NCBI RefSeq assembly: GCF_036898095.1
Contig: NC_090729.1
Span: forward strand, 69,513,224 to 69,577,223
Length of the DNA stretch: 64,000 nucleotides
Source of the DNA: Palaemon carinicauda
Lineage: Eukaryota; Arthropoda; Malacostraca; Decapoda; Palaemonidae
Reading direction: 5' to 3'
The notes under the pieces are model-generated. The model had not been told where the DNA came from. It worked only from the letters and a program-made list of their open reading frames with translations, and ran no database searches. The position numbers and the translations under genes are program-made. Each line of letters begins with the position of its first letter. Position 1 is the stretch's first letter. Below are positions 33,673 through 46,189 of the stretch, in pieces.

Positions 33673-34466
33673 CAGGGCATGTAGTACAGTACGGTTCGGT
33701 ACAATACTACGGTACGGTACGTTTTTTGGGGGGATGTAAGTACGGTTTGATATTATGGTACGATATTTTCCTTTGAGTTCGGTACGGTACGAAAGTACAA
33801 TTTTTTTTTGTACTTAATCGTACCATTTCCGTACCAAATTTAGACAGGTGTCACAAGCAGCCAAGCCCCTGCCGCCCAACCGCCCAGGGTCACACACCCG
33901 GTTGACTTGGGCGGTGACTCACCGCCCAAGTCAACCAGGTGTGTCACCATAAAGGATTAGCAGAGGTCTTCTCACTGGGGTGTTAATTAAAGCATATCCC
34001 AGTGAGGTTTACCCCGTCAGTCGTCACAGCAAGGCTGGGCAGGGACCCCACCTACTTATCAGCTTATCACTCAGGTGAGAAGGTCCATTTTCCCTTTTTA
34101 TTGAGTTGGTAACTGGTAATACCTTTTACCGCGACCGTTTTGACCTCTGCTCTGGCCTAGCTAGCTCTTAACAGTTACCACCGACTACCCTTGACCCAGC
34201 CTTGACACACGTGACAACGCATTTTTAACGCCTCCCTTCATCATCATTCATCAGTCAGTACTTGGTCTACACACTGCATCAGCTCAGGTCAGGACACTAA
34301 CGCCGTGAGGACACCGAGGCCTGCTGACTGCTGCCCGCAAGACTTCCGCTGCACTCTGCTTTTGTGCTACGGAGGCAGTGCTCAGTAGAGAAGCTTGATC
34401 ATATATAAGGTAAGACTCGAATGATGTTCTCTTCTTTATTTAAAGAATTCACGCAAAATTATAATA

Positions 34467-34469
<3 letters not shown>

Positions 34470-34550
<81 letters not shown>
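34470..34550. repeat. GA microsatellite
   Basis: About 40 GA units inside the hAT element; the matching RE-repeat frame is spurious. Confidence 0.96.
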
Positions 34551-34557
<7 letters not shown>

Positions 34558-34634
34558 TGTGTGCAAGCCACGAGCAAATTTTTTTTCGTTTTTAAATCTA
34601 ATATGCTATTTTCTTTTTTTTTTTGTCTTACAGA

Positions 34635-35166
34635 ATCTCACAATGGGTCAGCACCGAGAGTTTGTTGGTGTTGAGTATTGGTGAAGATATAATGTTCTCC
34701 TCACCGAAGAACAGAAGGAACTTAGTCAAATACATCTTCTTGGACTCTGGAAAAAAGTTAAAACTATTTCTTCTACTAGTACTATGTCGTCAGTCTCAAT
34801 GCTGGCAAAAGACGATTCATTCACGAGCGGCGATAGTGATGGTGAAGGTGACTCAGCCCTTGGGTCAGTAGATATTGAAGAGCAATTATTCCAAGTCAGT
34901 GATGTAAGCAGAGCAATTGATACCGCAAGCAAAGAGAGTGAAGTGGCTGAGCATATCAAATGTTCGCCAAAGCTTCACATATCAGTAAAAATGAGTGTAT
35001 TTTCCAGTGGTGGCATTATCAACAAGAAAGTTCACTAAAAAATCTTACTGAAGTAGCAGTTGCTCTGCCTGTTACTCGCGCAAGCGTAGAGCGCACATTC
35101 TCTGGGTTGCGCTATATTCTTAATGATTTAAGACAAGGTCAAAAGAGGATATTGTTGACGCTGTAA
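34635..35166 (+). pseudogene. hAT transposase, C-terminal dimerisation region
   Basis: hAT transposases end in a conserved dimerisation domain. Here FQWWHYQQESSLKNLTEVAV, then LPVTRASVERTFSGLRYIL and LNDLR are diagnostic. Upstream is LLTEEQKEL and an acidic linker with SGDSDGEGD. TTTTGTCTTACAG at 34622-34634 is a plausible acceptor and AAGGTAAGAC near 34409 a plausible donor, so the gene probably had a 5' intron. The catalytic RNase H-like core is missing and frames are broken. Confidence 0.83.
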
Positions 35167-35546
35167 TGCTATTACGCTGCAACACACAAAACTGAATAAA
35201 TGCCTAATACTGTATAACTGAACATTTTCCTTTTGTAACCTTAGCAAAATAAAATTGTATTATATCATTAATGTATTACATAACACCAATCTTCTTGAAG
35301 TGGCAGTGGTGGTAATGGCAGTGGTAGTAGTAGTAGTAAAAGTGCCATGTTATGTCTATATGAACTGCAATGTAAAGAAAAAAGTAGGTACGGAAACAGT
35401 ATAAAATTACGGTACGATAAAATATCATACTAGTACGGTACGGCATGAATTTTTAGGTAGTGTACGAAATTACAGTACGGTAAAAATGTGTGGTATGAAT
35501 TACGAAAAAACAAATCGAACCGTACCGTACTACATGCACTGCTATA

Positions 35547-35718
35547 CAGTAATGCCTCACAACACAAAATCAATTCGTTCTGGAGTGGCTTTCGTAAAGT
35601 GACTTTTTCGTGTTGAGAGTCACATTTCACATGCAAATTGCCTAATTTGTTCCAAACCCTATAAAACACCACATTAAATCTCATAATAAGGCTACAGTAT
35701 AACCACAATGAAATACTG
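35547..35718. mobile_element. Tigger-like terminus fragment
   Basis: CAGTAATGCCTCACAACAC follows TA at 35545-35546, the look of a Tigger terminus. About 170 bp are present before the next TA-CAG start at 35721. No coding sequence. Confidence 0.55.
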
Positions 35719-35720
35719 TA

Positions 35721-36142
35721 CAGAGAAACCTCTACATACGATCTTAATTCGTTCCGGAACCTGCTTCGTATGTTAAAACAATCGTATGTTGGAGCAAATA
35801 TTCCCATAAGAATACACTGTAATTTGTATAACTCGTTCTACAGCCCAAAAACCTATGATAACTCCTTAATAAATTACTACACATAATTACAAATAACAAT
35901 GATACAATTGCATTATGTAAGATAGATGTAAAAAAGAATTATAAAGAAATAAATAAAAAAGGTGTTTCTATTGTCACTTTGCCCTAGAGACAGGCCAGCG
36001 CAGGTGTAGGATTTGCTACGCAGGAGACGGACGGTCGGCGAGTAGGTAGAGATGGTGACTGCGATAACATATTGTAACTTACTTTAACTTACACTACGTG
36101 AACTTTAACCTAATTTAGCTTATTTTTTTTTTAATAATATAT
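35721..36142 (-). mobile_element. Tigger element T2, terminal fragment
   Basis: CAGAGAAACCTCTACATACG follows TA at 35719-35720 and matches T1 from 1527 to about 1950, including TTAATTCGTTCC and ATTCCCATAAGAATACA. It ends at the T run near 36135, where the DIRS terminus begins. Confidence 0.8.
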
Positions 36143-37968
36143 ATTTTTGGGCTCAGGCCATGCAGTCCTGATGGAAAGTTCCTTCAGTAGCTTCCTGAGG
36201 GTATATATGACTACAGAAGATATTCCCAGAGAATTAAACTAAAGGTTTCACAGAATTCTAACTTCTGGCACGAGTACCCATAAGATTTCCCTTTAGGATA
36301 TCGTATAATAACAGGGGAGGTATGCTTGACACGCCACATAGCTATCTGCACCCCACATAGCATTTACGCTTCGAGGGGGAAGTTGGTGGCAAGTTATGGG
36401 AGGAGCCGATACAACTACTGTATAATCTATACTATAGTTTTCTGTCTGCAGCACATAATACACTGCAAATATACTGGCTACTGTATAATCATATACTGTA
36501 TTTCAGCCGACATGTTGCCGGCTAGGCTAGCACCTGGCGGCAGCAGTCCAGATGGCATGCCGTCGGCTGGGTTAGTACCTGGCGGCACCGATCCAAGCAT
36601 GGAGTGAAGGGCTGCCTTAATAATGTATGTATACAATAAATAAGGGTGTAGGTATATAACCTTACTGCCTTCCTCCAGAATGAGGGTTCAAATGGAAGGG
36701 GAGAATGCATCATCCAGGCTTCCACCCAGCCACAAGATCTGTGGTCGGTTGCTGCCGGTTTAAGGGATGTGGATGGCAGTCCAAGGGAGGACTAAAGAAC
36801 ACTCAAGGGCAAAAGGGGTCTTCCGCCGACAGCCGCCATAGCCGGCACAACCTTTCCCGGAGCCTTGCGTCCGTAGGGTAAAGTCGGAGCGGCTATCAAG
36901 CCGCCTATGTAGGAGCCCGACCAGCTCTACGATCTACCCGGCAAGCGGGGAGAATGTAGAACGACGGCCACAGAGTTGCGATAGCTAGGCCATCGTTAAA
37001 GGACAGAGAGGGGTAGGGAAAGGGTCTTGTATGGAGTGTTAAGAGAAGGCGACAAGGTTGCCGCCACTTCCAAACAGGTGAAACTTCGTTTCAGTATTGG
37101 CGCCATCCTAGGCTGCAGAAGAATATCTATTCTTCAGCATAGGGTCTGCCAAAACAGTGTTAGGAGAAGGTGGCAGGATTGCCGCCACTTCAAAACAGGG
37201 GTGAAACTTCGTTTCACATATCGGCGCCAGAAGAATATCAATTCTTCAGCCTAGGGTCTGCCGAAACAAGACTTGTCTTCTAAACCGCAGGGGAGAAGTT
37301 GCGGCATTATACTACCACTTCAGGTGCGGCCTAGGGAGGCTAAGCCTCCTATGCCAGCAACTATACGCCGGCAGGGGAGTGACTACTCACCCTGCTGCTC
37401 AGCCGCCGGCATAAAGACTGAATACTCTGAGGTTCTGTCGAAAACTCAAGCCGGGATGCTCACTGGCAAGGGTGGGAGACAGGGAACACTAGTCTAGTTA
37501 AGCCGGAGTGTACTACTCTATGGCGAGACCAAGATAGGGTTGTCGCCTATGGCGGCACTCAGAGGGAAGGAGGGATTACCCTTAAATCTCCACAGGAGAT
37601 GAATATCGAGTTATATAAATAATTATAGAGATATACTATCTCCTGTTGAATTGATAAAACGATACACGAGGGTAAACGGGGATAATGTATGAAAGCATAC
37701 CAAAGCGCCTAGGCTAGGTAGCCTACCACGGGGCGAGATCTCGCTTACCTATATCACCGAAACTCTAATGTATACGATCGACATATGAGGGAGAAGAAAT
37801 TTGTATGCATAATCATATCTTCACTAGTATAATTGTGCCTAAATAGCTATAAATCATTAAAGCTATAAAATCGGGAATGTCATTCTGCTGACTAAATAAA
37901 GCATGCATGACGAACGACAGCGGCCAACATGGCGCCTCCGGTGACTAGCCAAGCTCCATAAAAATATT
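36143..37968. mobile_element. Rearranged DIRS family-1 copy C
   Basis: 36143-36405 is a left terminal repeat in plus orientation. 36413-37968 is the family 5' region in the opposite orientation, parallel to B 29620-31110. Two units of the 5' repeat (about 37080-37180 and 37181-37265) are present. There is no coding sequence. The order indicates an inversion or recombination between copies. Confidence 0.75.
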
Positions 37969-37974
37969 GAATTA

Positions 37975-38585
37975 CCTGTATACATGATGTATGGGACAAA
38001 ACTTTTAAAAGCTTCAAGGCATCAAGACAATTTGCTTTTAAGGATTTTAAGCGAGGAACCCATGTTAGCCTACAATCACATATCAAGCCTAATACCTGGC
38101 TTCATTTGCACATGGGATCCATTGACCTTTGATGTACATATAAGAGTCTGGATGTACTCCCCGAATACGACAGAAATGGACAACAGTAGCCTTGCTTGTC
38201 GAAAACTTAAACCCATTCTTATCGGCCCATTGAATAATTTTGTCAATTGCGAGTTGTAATTTTCTCTCAACCATTGCCATTCTAGTTCTAGCAAATGATA
38301 TGGAGAAATCATCAACAAATAGTGTTGAGAGAATATATTGAGGAATGACAGAGGATATCCCATCAACTGCTAGTGCAAATAGGGTTACACTTAGCACACT
38401 ACGCTGGGGAACTCCCTCTTCCTGACATTTTCTCTCTGATAAAGTTTCCCCCACTTTCACTTGAAAAATTCTATGTGAAATACAGTACATGATTGAATGA
38501 ATAATGGTGGCTCTCCTTGTAATCTTAAATTATGGATGGTTTTAAGTAAACCATATTTCCATGCAGTATCATATGCTTTCTCAAG

Positions 38586-38629
<44 letters not shown>

Positions 38630-39437
38630 CTGTTACATTGTACTTTCTGGAAGCAAAGGTTTCACAAATAGAGGAGTCAAGTAGTATCAATACATCAGTC
38701 GTCGAGTGCATTTTTCTAAATCCACACTGGATAGGGGATAAAATACCCTTCTTTTCTAGGTACCAATATCAGTCTTGCATTGACCATCTTCTCTATAATC
38801 TTATATAAACAACATGTCAATGCAATTGGTCGATAGTTTACAGCTAATAACTGATTCCTACCGGGTTTTAAAAAGGCTAAAATAATGGCTAGTTCACAAA
38901 CACTTGGATAACTTGATCATGCCGTATTCTGTTTATAATGCTTATAATAAACAACTTGGTATTAACAGATACATGTTTAATAATTGCATATGGAATTCCA
39001 TTAGGTCCAGGGGCTGTATTATTACATACATCAAGTGCGGAATCAAATTCTCTTTCAATAAAAGAAGAATTCTGTGACTCTTCCCTTCCTGTTGCAAAAT
39101 TTAAAATTTTCTTTTCTTCAATGCTCCTATACTGGTGACCAGGAGCTGCTTCACACTTACATAATACATTTGAGAAATGATCAGCCAGGGTATTGCTAGC
39201 CTCAGTTGCTCCAGTCATATACTGTCCACTAACCTTCAACACTGGTGGTGGGTTTGGGGTGAATTTGCCTGCTTTCTTTTTTACTTTCCTCCACACAGAA
39301 GATGGTAGTGTTCTACTGTTAATGGGGGAGACAAAAGACACCCAAGACTGGCCCTTAGCTTCTTTCTTGGCACGACGGAACTTTGCTCTACATTTCTTGT
39401 ATATAATCATATTCTCCTCTGTGTGGATTTTGCGCAA
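37975..39437 (-). pseudogene. LINE reverse transcriptase
   Basis: Visible segments: KKCRAKFRRAKKEAKGQSW (pre-RT), APGPNGIPYAIIKH (RT finger box), YLEKAYDTAWKYGLLKTI (palm, DLEKAYD type), GVPQRSVLSVTLFALAVDGI, TLFVDDFSI (catalytic FVDD), CDCRLTWVPRLKSLKANC. A 40-base homopolymer interrupts the palm at 38588-38627. Order and motifs fit non-LTR RT. Confidence 0.85.
38588..38627. repeat. Poly-A (poly-T on coding strand) run inside LINE RT
   Basis: About 40 A in a row where homologous LINE coding would have a short T run before the LEKAYD box. Confidence 0.95.
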
Positions 39438-39442
39438 TCAAG

Positions 39443-40303
39443 TTAAAAGACCTCCTTGTTTCTCTGTGCAGGACAGTTAGTTCTGAAGACCACCAGGGGA
39501 CTGGTCATCGTTTGAATAACCCTGTTGTTTTGGGTATTGAATTGACCCCTGCTGTATGGAGTGTTCCATTCAGGAAGTCTATTACAGTACATCATCAATA
39601 TTCTCAAACTGTTCTGCATTACCTTCAATTTCGCTTAGCTCATGAAATCTATCCCAGTCCGCCTTGTCAAGATTCCATCGTGGTGATCTCTAAAGCTGGA
39701 TCATTATTGGTGTTTATAAAAATTGGTGCATGATCACTAGTATGCCAATCATCTAATGTCCGCCAATCAAAATCGAGAAGGCAACTAGAGCTTGGGATTG
39801 ATAGGTTAATGCACGACAAGGTACCTGTCTGAACATGGAAGTGTTTGGGCTCTCCTGTATTGAGTAGTCCCACATCTTCATTTTCCACAATTGATGATAT
39901 AATGTTGCCCCTTGTGTTTACAATCAAAATCCCCCAACAAGAAAAAAGGTTGAGGGAGTTGTTGAATCACCTCTACTAAATTATTATACGAGATGCTGTC
40001 ATTAGGAGACAAATAAAGAGAGCAAATTGTGTATTTTCTCCCTACATCAATTTGTACAACCATTGCCTACAGAGGCGTACAAATAGGTAAAGATATTTGG
40101 GGAACATCTCGGCGAGCATATGTACGACTTCCGCCATGGCTCCCTGTTTGTTGATCATACGGTGTCCTATAGCTAACAGACTCTCGAGGACATGGAGTAT
40201 TAGCATCAAGTTTGCTCTCCTGTAGACATACAACTATAGGGGAGTGCTCATGAATGAGGAGCTTAAGTTCTTCACATTTGGCCCTTAGACCCTGACACTT
40301 CAA
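39443..40303 (-). pseudogene. LINE APE-type endonuclease
   Basis: GLRAKCEELKLLIHEHSPIV and CLQESKL (start of the APE fold), YTICSLYLSPNDSI, FFLLGDFDCKH (GDFN-type box) and DDWHTSDHAPIF (terminal SDH box) appear in order, split over three frames. Confidence 0.85.
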
Positions 40304-40552
40304 TCACAAAATGGAGGAGAAAACTTTCTGGAAGACATCTTGGATGAGATCTTCCTATTGACAGTTTTTGATTTACCAACATTTTCCGTAGGCTACTTAA
40401 TTGTGGGTCTTGATAAGTTAGGTTTTACATTAGCCTTTTAAATGTTCTTTTAACCTAATTCTTGAGGGGGATGATGGACCTCAACTTGAATTTTTTATTG
40501 ATTCAAGAAGTTTTCCTGTAGATCCGAAATATCAACAGGCAGAACATCATAT

Positions 40553-42190
40553 CTATTTGAGGTCATAACTTTGGTGTTTTACATGGATGGTGGTGAGAGA
40601 TGGAGGTCTCTCTCTTTTCCTATTAACAGGTGGTGATTTATGAGGTTTTGGTGTTCTCCCCAATACAGGTGCACTTGATAACTCGGTTTTATGTGAAACC
40701 TCCATCAAATCAGGCAAAGATATAGCCTGAGAGTGGTTAATATTATCCTTTGTAATGGGGGACAAGGGTTTATTAGAGGTGAGCAAAGCCTTAGGGGGTG
40801 ATATTCTTACCCTATCATGCAGAATTTTATCAGAGGATGGCAAATTTATTTTTTGAGGAATACTGGCAGTAATAGGTGGGTTGGATGTCTCCTGTCTCGT
40901 TTTTCCTCCTGATTTCAATACCTTTGCAGAACTTGATTTACTTAACAGTCTCTTGGCATGCCCCACACTTATGTGTTCAATACTGGATTTATTGATGTAG
41001 CCTCTACTATCTTATAATGCTGGCAGCTCCAATCAGTAGATTTATGATTTAAATTGCAGTTTAAACAATCGGTCTCTAGTGTACATTCTCCATGGTAAAA
41101 GTTGGAGCAAGTACTACACACTTTTTCATTCTTACAAACATTAGAAGGATGCCCATATCTAAAGCAATTAAAACATTTCAGTGGCTTCTACTTAAAAGTT
41201 TGGACTTTAATCCATTGATTTTCTATGGAAATGTGGAAAGGCACATCAGGATCCTAAAAAGTAAGGATAATCATTGATGTTTCAGGGACTTTATGCACTT
41301 TCCACACACTTAAAGGACACATGGCCAGTGTCTCTTCTTTCGTAAACTCATACAAGTCTCTATTGAAAACTACTCCCTTTCCAACTTTATGTCATCATTC
41401 TCTGTCTTTAGACGGCATAACATAACAGATTGTGTTACTGATTTCGCTTTTATGAGGAAACTGTTCTTTCCAAAACGAGATATATCTCCGGTGTGATGGT
41501 ACCTACTTTCTTTTGAAGAAATTTGCATATTTTAAATTAATTTCCTGTACTCTCTTTTGACTAAGCAATAAGCCACTTTGGTGGTTTTGGCTTTCTCTGG
41601 GAGGGTGCAAAAACTTCTATATCTCTGTCAATCCAATCTGCAAGTTTTTATACAACCAAATCCTCAAGTACCACATCACAAAGAGCACCCTTGATATTTA
41701 AATTATTGATTTTAATATTAATAACGTCTCTGATCGCATCAAATGCTTCAGCATGATTATCAAATGATATCCATGAATCCCACTTGTCATTTTAAAGTCT
41801 CATTCGTATTTCTCTGATACTACCATAACACTGAAATGTTTCATACAGAACATATTAATTACTTTCTATGGGAATTTGGGTTACATCAAGAATTTGCAGA
41901 TTCCCCATGTTACCCAAATTACCTGGTTTTAGAGCATCTGAAGAATGGTCCATTAGAGTTTCCAGGTCGTACACAGAGGGATTAGTTTGTGTTGAAGAAG
42001 AAGCAAGCCAAGTTGTCCCCATCTTATCATAGAATGTCAGTCCTCCTATCACATGTGGCCCAACACGAGAAGAGGCTTCAGCAGGGACCAGTCCTCTATT
42101 AGAGAGGGGCTGCCTCTCTGTAGGTGGGCGTACACTGGTCAGTGGGGGTAGTTGACTCCTCCCACCGACGACTCCAATGTCTGGCGTCAC
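40553..42190 (-). pseudogene. LINE Gag-like first ORF
   Basis: 42190-41855 is a Ser/Thr/Pro-rich N-terminal segment starting MTPDIGVVGG. About 41200-40990 encodes zinc-knuckle-like CFRYGHPSNVC and CSTCSNFYHGEC motifs, typical of Jockey/I-type ORF1. 40966-40553 is a basic, Pro/Ser-rich tail. Several stops lie between. Confidence 0.72.
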
Positions 42191-42555
42191 GCACTACCCG
42201 CAAATATGGCGACTTAAAACCAGATCACTGGAGCCCGACTCTTAACAGACTAAGTCTGCACCCAATGGGGTCTGCCAGAGGGTGATGGCATCAAAATTTG
42301 TACAGGACACGATGGCATGCCATCCATCCCCCACTATGCCAAATCCAAAGAAGCAGTCAAACTATAATCAAACAAGCCAAAGTCGTCAACAAGTTCATGA
42401 ACAAGAGGAAGTGATGGGAGAATAAAAGAAATAACCAAAAGGGAGAGAGAAAGTGTTGACTAATCTAGCTGGATCAAAAATTGGGTACCAAGGTCCAGTG
42501 GGATAGTAGTTCCCACCGTTTATCAGAGCCCAGCTCTTAATCCCCAAGCCCACAT

Positions 42556-43710
42556 CCTCAACAAGTCTTCAGCATAAAGGGGGGGGCCTCTTCCCTGAGA
42601 AATTGGTTAAGGAAATCATGGACAAAGGGGCTCAGGAGAATAAGAGCCTTGTAGACAAGTGGGGTATGTCCTCTCATTGGAAATTTACCCCCCGTGAAGG
42701 ACCTCAACCCAAGGGCAAGAAGCCAAGACAACACTTTATGGGAAGGAAATCCTTTCCTGTCTCTACAGCCCCAGTTGCCGGCATCCCTCAGACTGTATAC
42801 ACGGTACAACAGCTTTATGTTTCACTGTCTCCAGCCTTCAACCCCATGTATGAGAGGGCCACCACCATGTTCCACCCTGTCAGGGCTCAAAAGAAAGGCA
42901 CCAGTAGCAGGGGAAGGTCTGGAAAAGGCAGCCAATCTAGAGCAATCTAGAGGCCAAGGAAGTAGAGGCAAAGTGGTTATAGACGCTGGACCTTCACACC
43001 AACAATAAGTAGCTCCTGGTAGGGGGACGACTTCATCTGTTCAAGGACCAATGGGAGTTCGATCATTGGCCTCACAGCTTAGTCTCAAATGGACTGGGCT
43101 GGAAATAGAGAAAGAATCCACCCCAGTTCAAGAGGTTCCTCCAACTCGCAACCCCATTTTTTGGAAGATTATGTACAGGATCTTCTCCAGAAGGGAGTCA
43201 TCTGTTGCACAAAATCCATGAACTTTCAAGGGCGGCTATTCTGCATGCCCAAGAAAGATTTGCGCACTCTTCAAACTATTCTCCACTTGTCCCAACTAAA
43301 CAAACTCACTCTGAACGACAAGTTCCAGATGCGGACTAATGTATCTTGCAAATATGGACCATATTACCCCCGGGGAACTACATTGTCTTCATAGATCTTA
43401 CACGCGCCTATTGGCATCTTCCGATAGGTCGGCATTTCTCCACCTACCTTGGTTTCAAACTGGCAAGAAAGGCCTACGTTTTCAGAGCTATGCTATTCAG
43501 GCTCAATATAGCTCCAAGGATTTTCACGAAGCTAGCCACAGCCATCATCCAACAATTACAGAACAGAGGCCTCCGAGTGATGGTATACCTGGACGACCGG
43601 CTGGTCTGGGGTGCACTGAAGTCAGTGTCTTCGGACAGCTCAAGAAGTCATGAAATTCCTACAGTCTCTAGGCTTTCAGATCAACTTAAAAAAGTATAGG
43701 CATTCTCTAC
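42556..43710 (+). pseudogene. Gag end and reverse transcriptase of copy D
   Basis: GLFPEKLVKEIMDKGAQENK and LVDKWGMSSHWKF match the Gag core. RT pieces follow: NFQGRLFCMPKKDLR, LSQLNKLTLNDKFQMR, FIDLTRAYWHLPIGRHFS, RLNIAPRIFTKLA, MVYLDDRLVWGA. The catalytic box is YLDD but several frameshifts separate the pieces. Confidence 0.82.
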
Positions 43711-43711
43711 T

Positions 43712-44640
43712 GTGACGGACCTAATCCTAAAAGCAAGACTCAAAGATGCCAAAAGTGTCTGGAGAAGAAAGGCAGCAAATGCTCGGAGAGATCTTCACCA
43801 CAAAACCCTGGTCTTACTGCGAAAGCTGTGGTCCACTGCCAAGAATTTATTGATACACGTCCCTCTGCATTACCCTCCTCCTTCCGTGACTATTCACATG
43901 GACGCCTCGGAACAAGGTTGGGGGGGACACTCCACTTCCAAGAAAGTACAGGGCTGGTGGTCAATCACATTTCAGAAAATTTACATCAATATTCTGGAAG
44001 CTATGGCAGCATTTCTGACTCTGAAGAGACTGAACCCCAAGACGAAATCACACATCAAATTAGTCATCGACAACAGGACGATAGTACACAGTGTCAACAG
44101 ACAGGGCTCCAGGTCTCCTCAGATCTACCATGTGATCCCAGCCATCCTCACTCTAGCAGAGTGGAGGGACTAGCATCTCAGCAGTTCACCTGGAAGGGGT
44201 TCACAATGTGAAGGCGGACTCCCTGTCAAGATTCAAACCTCTGGAAACAGAATGGTTTCTGGATGAAAAATCATTCTGTTTCATCCTAGAGCAAGTCCCA
44301 GAACTACAAATCGATCCCTTTGCGACGAGCTTCAACAAGAAGCTTCCCCGGTATGTAGCACCAAACTTCGATCCTGTAGTGACAGGAACGGATCTCTCTG
44401 GATTGTAACCAGAGGTCTCAAATCTATTTATTTCCACCATTCAACCTCCTGATGAAAATCCTGAACAAACTGTGCACTTTCAAGGGAACAGCAGCCTTAG
44501 TGGCCCAAGAGCAATTGTATCCTCTTGTTCTGGAACTCAAACCTCTCAAGGTCCCTCTACCATTTCCACTGCTGTCCAAGGATGTTCAAGAGAAGACTGT
44601 CATCGCTTCCTCTTCGATGATGAAAAAACATCAGCTCATG
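43712..44640 (+). pseudogene. RNase H and methyltransferase-like region of copy D
   Basis: TIHMDASEQGWGGHSTS (Asp), NILEAMAAFLTLKRL (Glu), VIDNRTIVHSV (Asp), then in the next frame KADSLSRFKPLE (last Asp) and DPFATSFNKKLPRYVAP. LVAQEQLYPLVLELK is the downstream DIRS segment. Two or more frame changes. Confidence 0.8.
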
Positions 44641-45612
44641 ATTTTTTCGCCCTCGCAGCTCAAGTTCAGAATTGTAAAGAAGAGAATTGACATCATAGAT
44701 GAGTACAAGTCCAACACCACGAAACGACAATATTTGCCTTTCTGGAAAAACTGGGTTGCATTCGTGAAAAATAATCAGCCCTCTTCCATTTCTAAGGCTT
44801 CTGTATTTCTTTCTTTATCCCATTGTATGATCAAGGTCTGGCCTTTACAACTATTGTCTCATGTAAGTCACAACTAACTAGACCAACTGCTTAAGCTTTT
44901 GATATTGAACTCAATAGCAAGGTGTTCAATAAGATCCCGAAGGCTTATGCTAAACTGGAACTTTATGCTCCTCCAAAGGCTATTTCTTGGTCATTGGATA
45001 AAGTCCTGCACTTGGCCTCCTCGATAGATAACGCCTCCACTTATCTGAGGGATCTTACTCAACAACTATCTTTTTGCTTGCTATGGCTTCTGGTGCCAGA
45101 GTCAGTGAGATTGTGGCCCTTTCAAGGGATGATGGCCACAGTGAAGTCTTGGAATCAAGGAAGGTAAATCTTTACCCACATCCTGCATGCTAGGCATAAA
45201 ACAAACTTCCCACGAAACACTGGAGGCCCTGGAAGATTGTCCCACTTCAGGAAGACCCTTCTCTGTCACCACAGAGTGCCTTAAAGCCTACCTGTTAGAA
45301 AGCCGTGCCTTTAAAGGGGGCAAACTTTTTAAAGGGGAGACAGCAGGATCTAACCTTTCTCTGAAACAGCTAAGGTCCAAATTAACCTATTTCATCAGAA
45401 GGATTGACCCTGATGGCATACCATCATCAGGTCATGACCCTAGAAAAGTTGCCACTTCCTTAAATTTTTTCAAATCTATGTGTTTTGCAGGCTTACAGGC
45501 TTACACAGGATGGAAATCTTCAAGAGTGTTCTTCAAACATTACTTACGTCAGTTGGAAGAGAGGAAACACTTTGTAGCAGACGCTGGTAGTGTGATTAAA
45601 CCAGTTTCTTAG
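44641..45612 (+). pseudogene. DIRS tyrosine recombinase of copy D (broken)
   Basis: Core-binding sequence YKSNTTKRQYLPFWKNWVAF begins near 44703. The Arg segment (ARVSEIVAL-type) at about 45095-45125 is frame-disrupted. The last frame, 45187-45612, keeps GHDPRKVATSLNFFKS (His-x-x-Arg), WKSSRVFFKHYLRQ (Tyr) and AGSVIKPVS at the end. Confidence 0.84.
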
Positions 45613-46148
45613 GTGTTGTATATGGACTCTTATAGACGGTATAGTTGGGACTTCTCAGTCTACATTGTGCAAGAGGACTCATATTCCTCTTTTCAATGTA
45701 CTATTTACTATTGTAAAGAGTCAAAGGTGATATTTTTCCTTTTATGCCATGTGTTACTATTCTACCACTCTGTTACATGATTTTGGGGTTGGAAAACTCT
45801 GGTTTTCTGTAAATATCAACTGTATATAATGTTACAATTGATACTGTTACATTTAAGCATCTTTAGAAACAATAAAAGACTGTTACTCCTTTTTGCATTT
45901 CCTTCCAATGGACCTACTGTACAAAATGAAGTGGTTACCTCAATTTCTAACCCTCCTTTTATAAACTTCGGTCTTTTCATCTACTGGAGACAAAGATCTT
46001 CTCCACAGTGAATGGGACTGTGATGGTAATTTCCTTTGCTCCTACTTTTTACAAACATACTGCTTGCACCATAGCTTGGTACAATGTTTTTCTAAGGGGT
46101 GTAAAGGGTTAAAACTCTCCTGGCCACAACTGAGAATAATAATTCTCT
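45613..46148 (+). other. 3' non-coding region of copy D
   Basis: AT-rich, no coding support; corresponds in position to 16360-17263 of copy A. Confidence 0.65.
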
Positions 46149-46189
46149 GATACACTTCCATTAGGACGACATGGCTCGAGCTCAAAAAA
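46149..46189 (+). repeat. ICR of copy D, left-terminus half
   Basis: CACTTCCATTAGGACGACAT and GGCTCGAGCTCAAAAAA match the left-terminus half of the copy A ICR (17268-17303). The partner half begins at 53973. Confidence 0.8.

Larger units (their letters stand above)
33673..35541 (+). mobile_element. hAT DNA transposon, internally deleted
   Basis: Terminal inverted repeats are CAGGGCATGTAGTACAGTAC (from 33673) and, inverted, CAGTGCATGTAGTACGGTAC (ending 35541), with TACGGTAC-rich subterminal repeats. The flanks 33665-33672 (CCATACAG) and 35542-35549 (CTATACAG) fit an 8-bp hAT target duplication with one mismatch. Inside is only the end of a hAT transposase. Confidence 0.86.
37969..42555 (-). 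mobile_element. Decayed LINE (Jockey/I-like): Gag, endonuclease, RT
   Basis: Minus-strand order is zinc-knuckle Gag (about 42190-40550), endonuclease (40303-39667) and RT (39437 to about 37975). The RT stops after the LTWVPRLKSLK segment, where DIRS copy C begins, so the 3' end is lost. Stops and frameshifts throughout. Confidence 0.82.

Noticed and set aside
34468..34674. Arg-Glu repeat frame
   Set aside because: Translation of a GA microsatellite.
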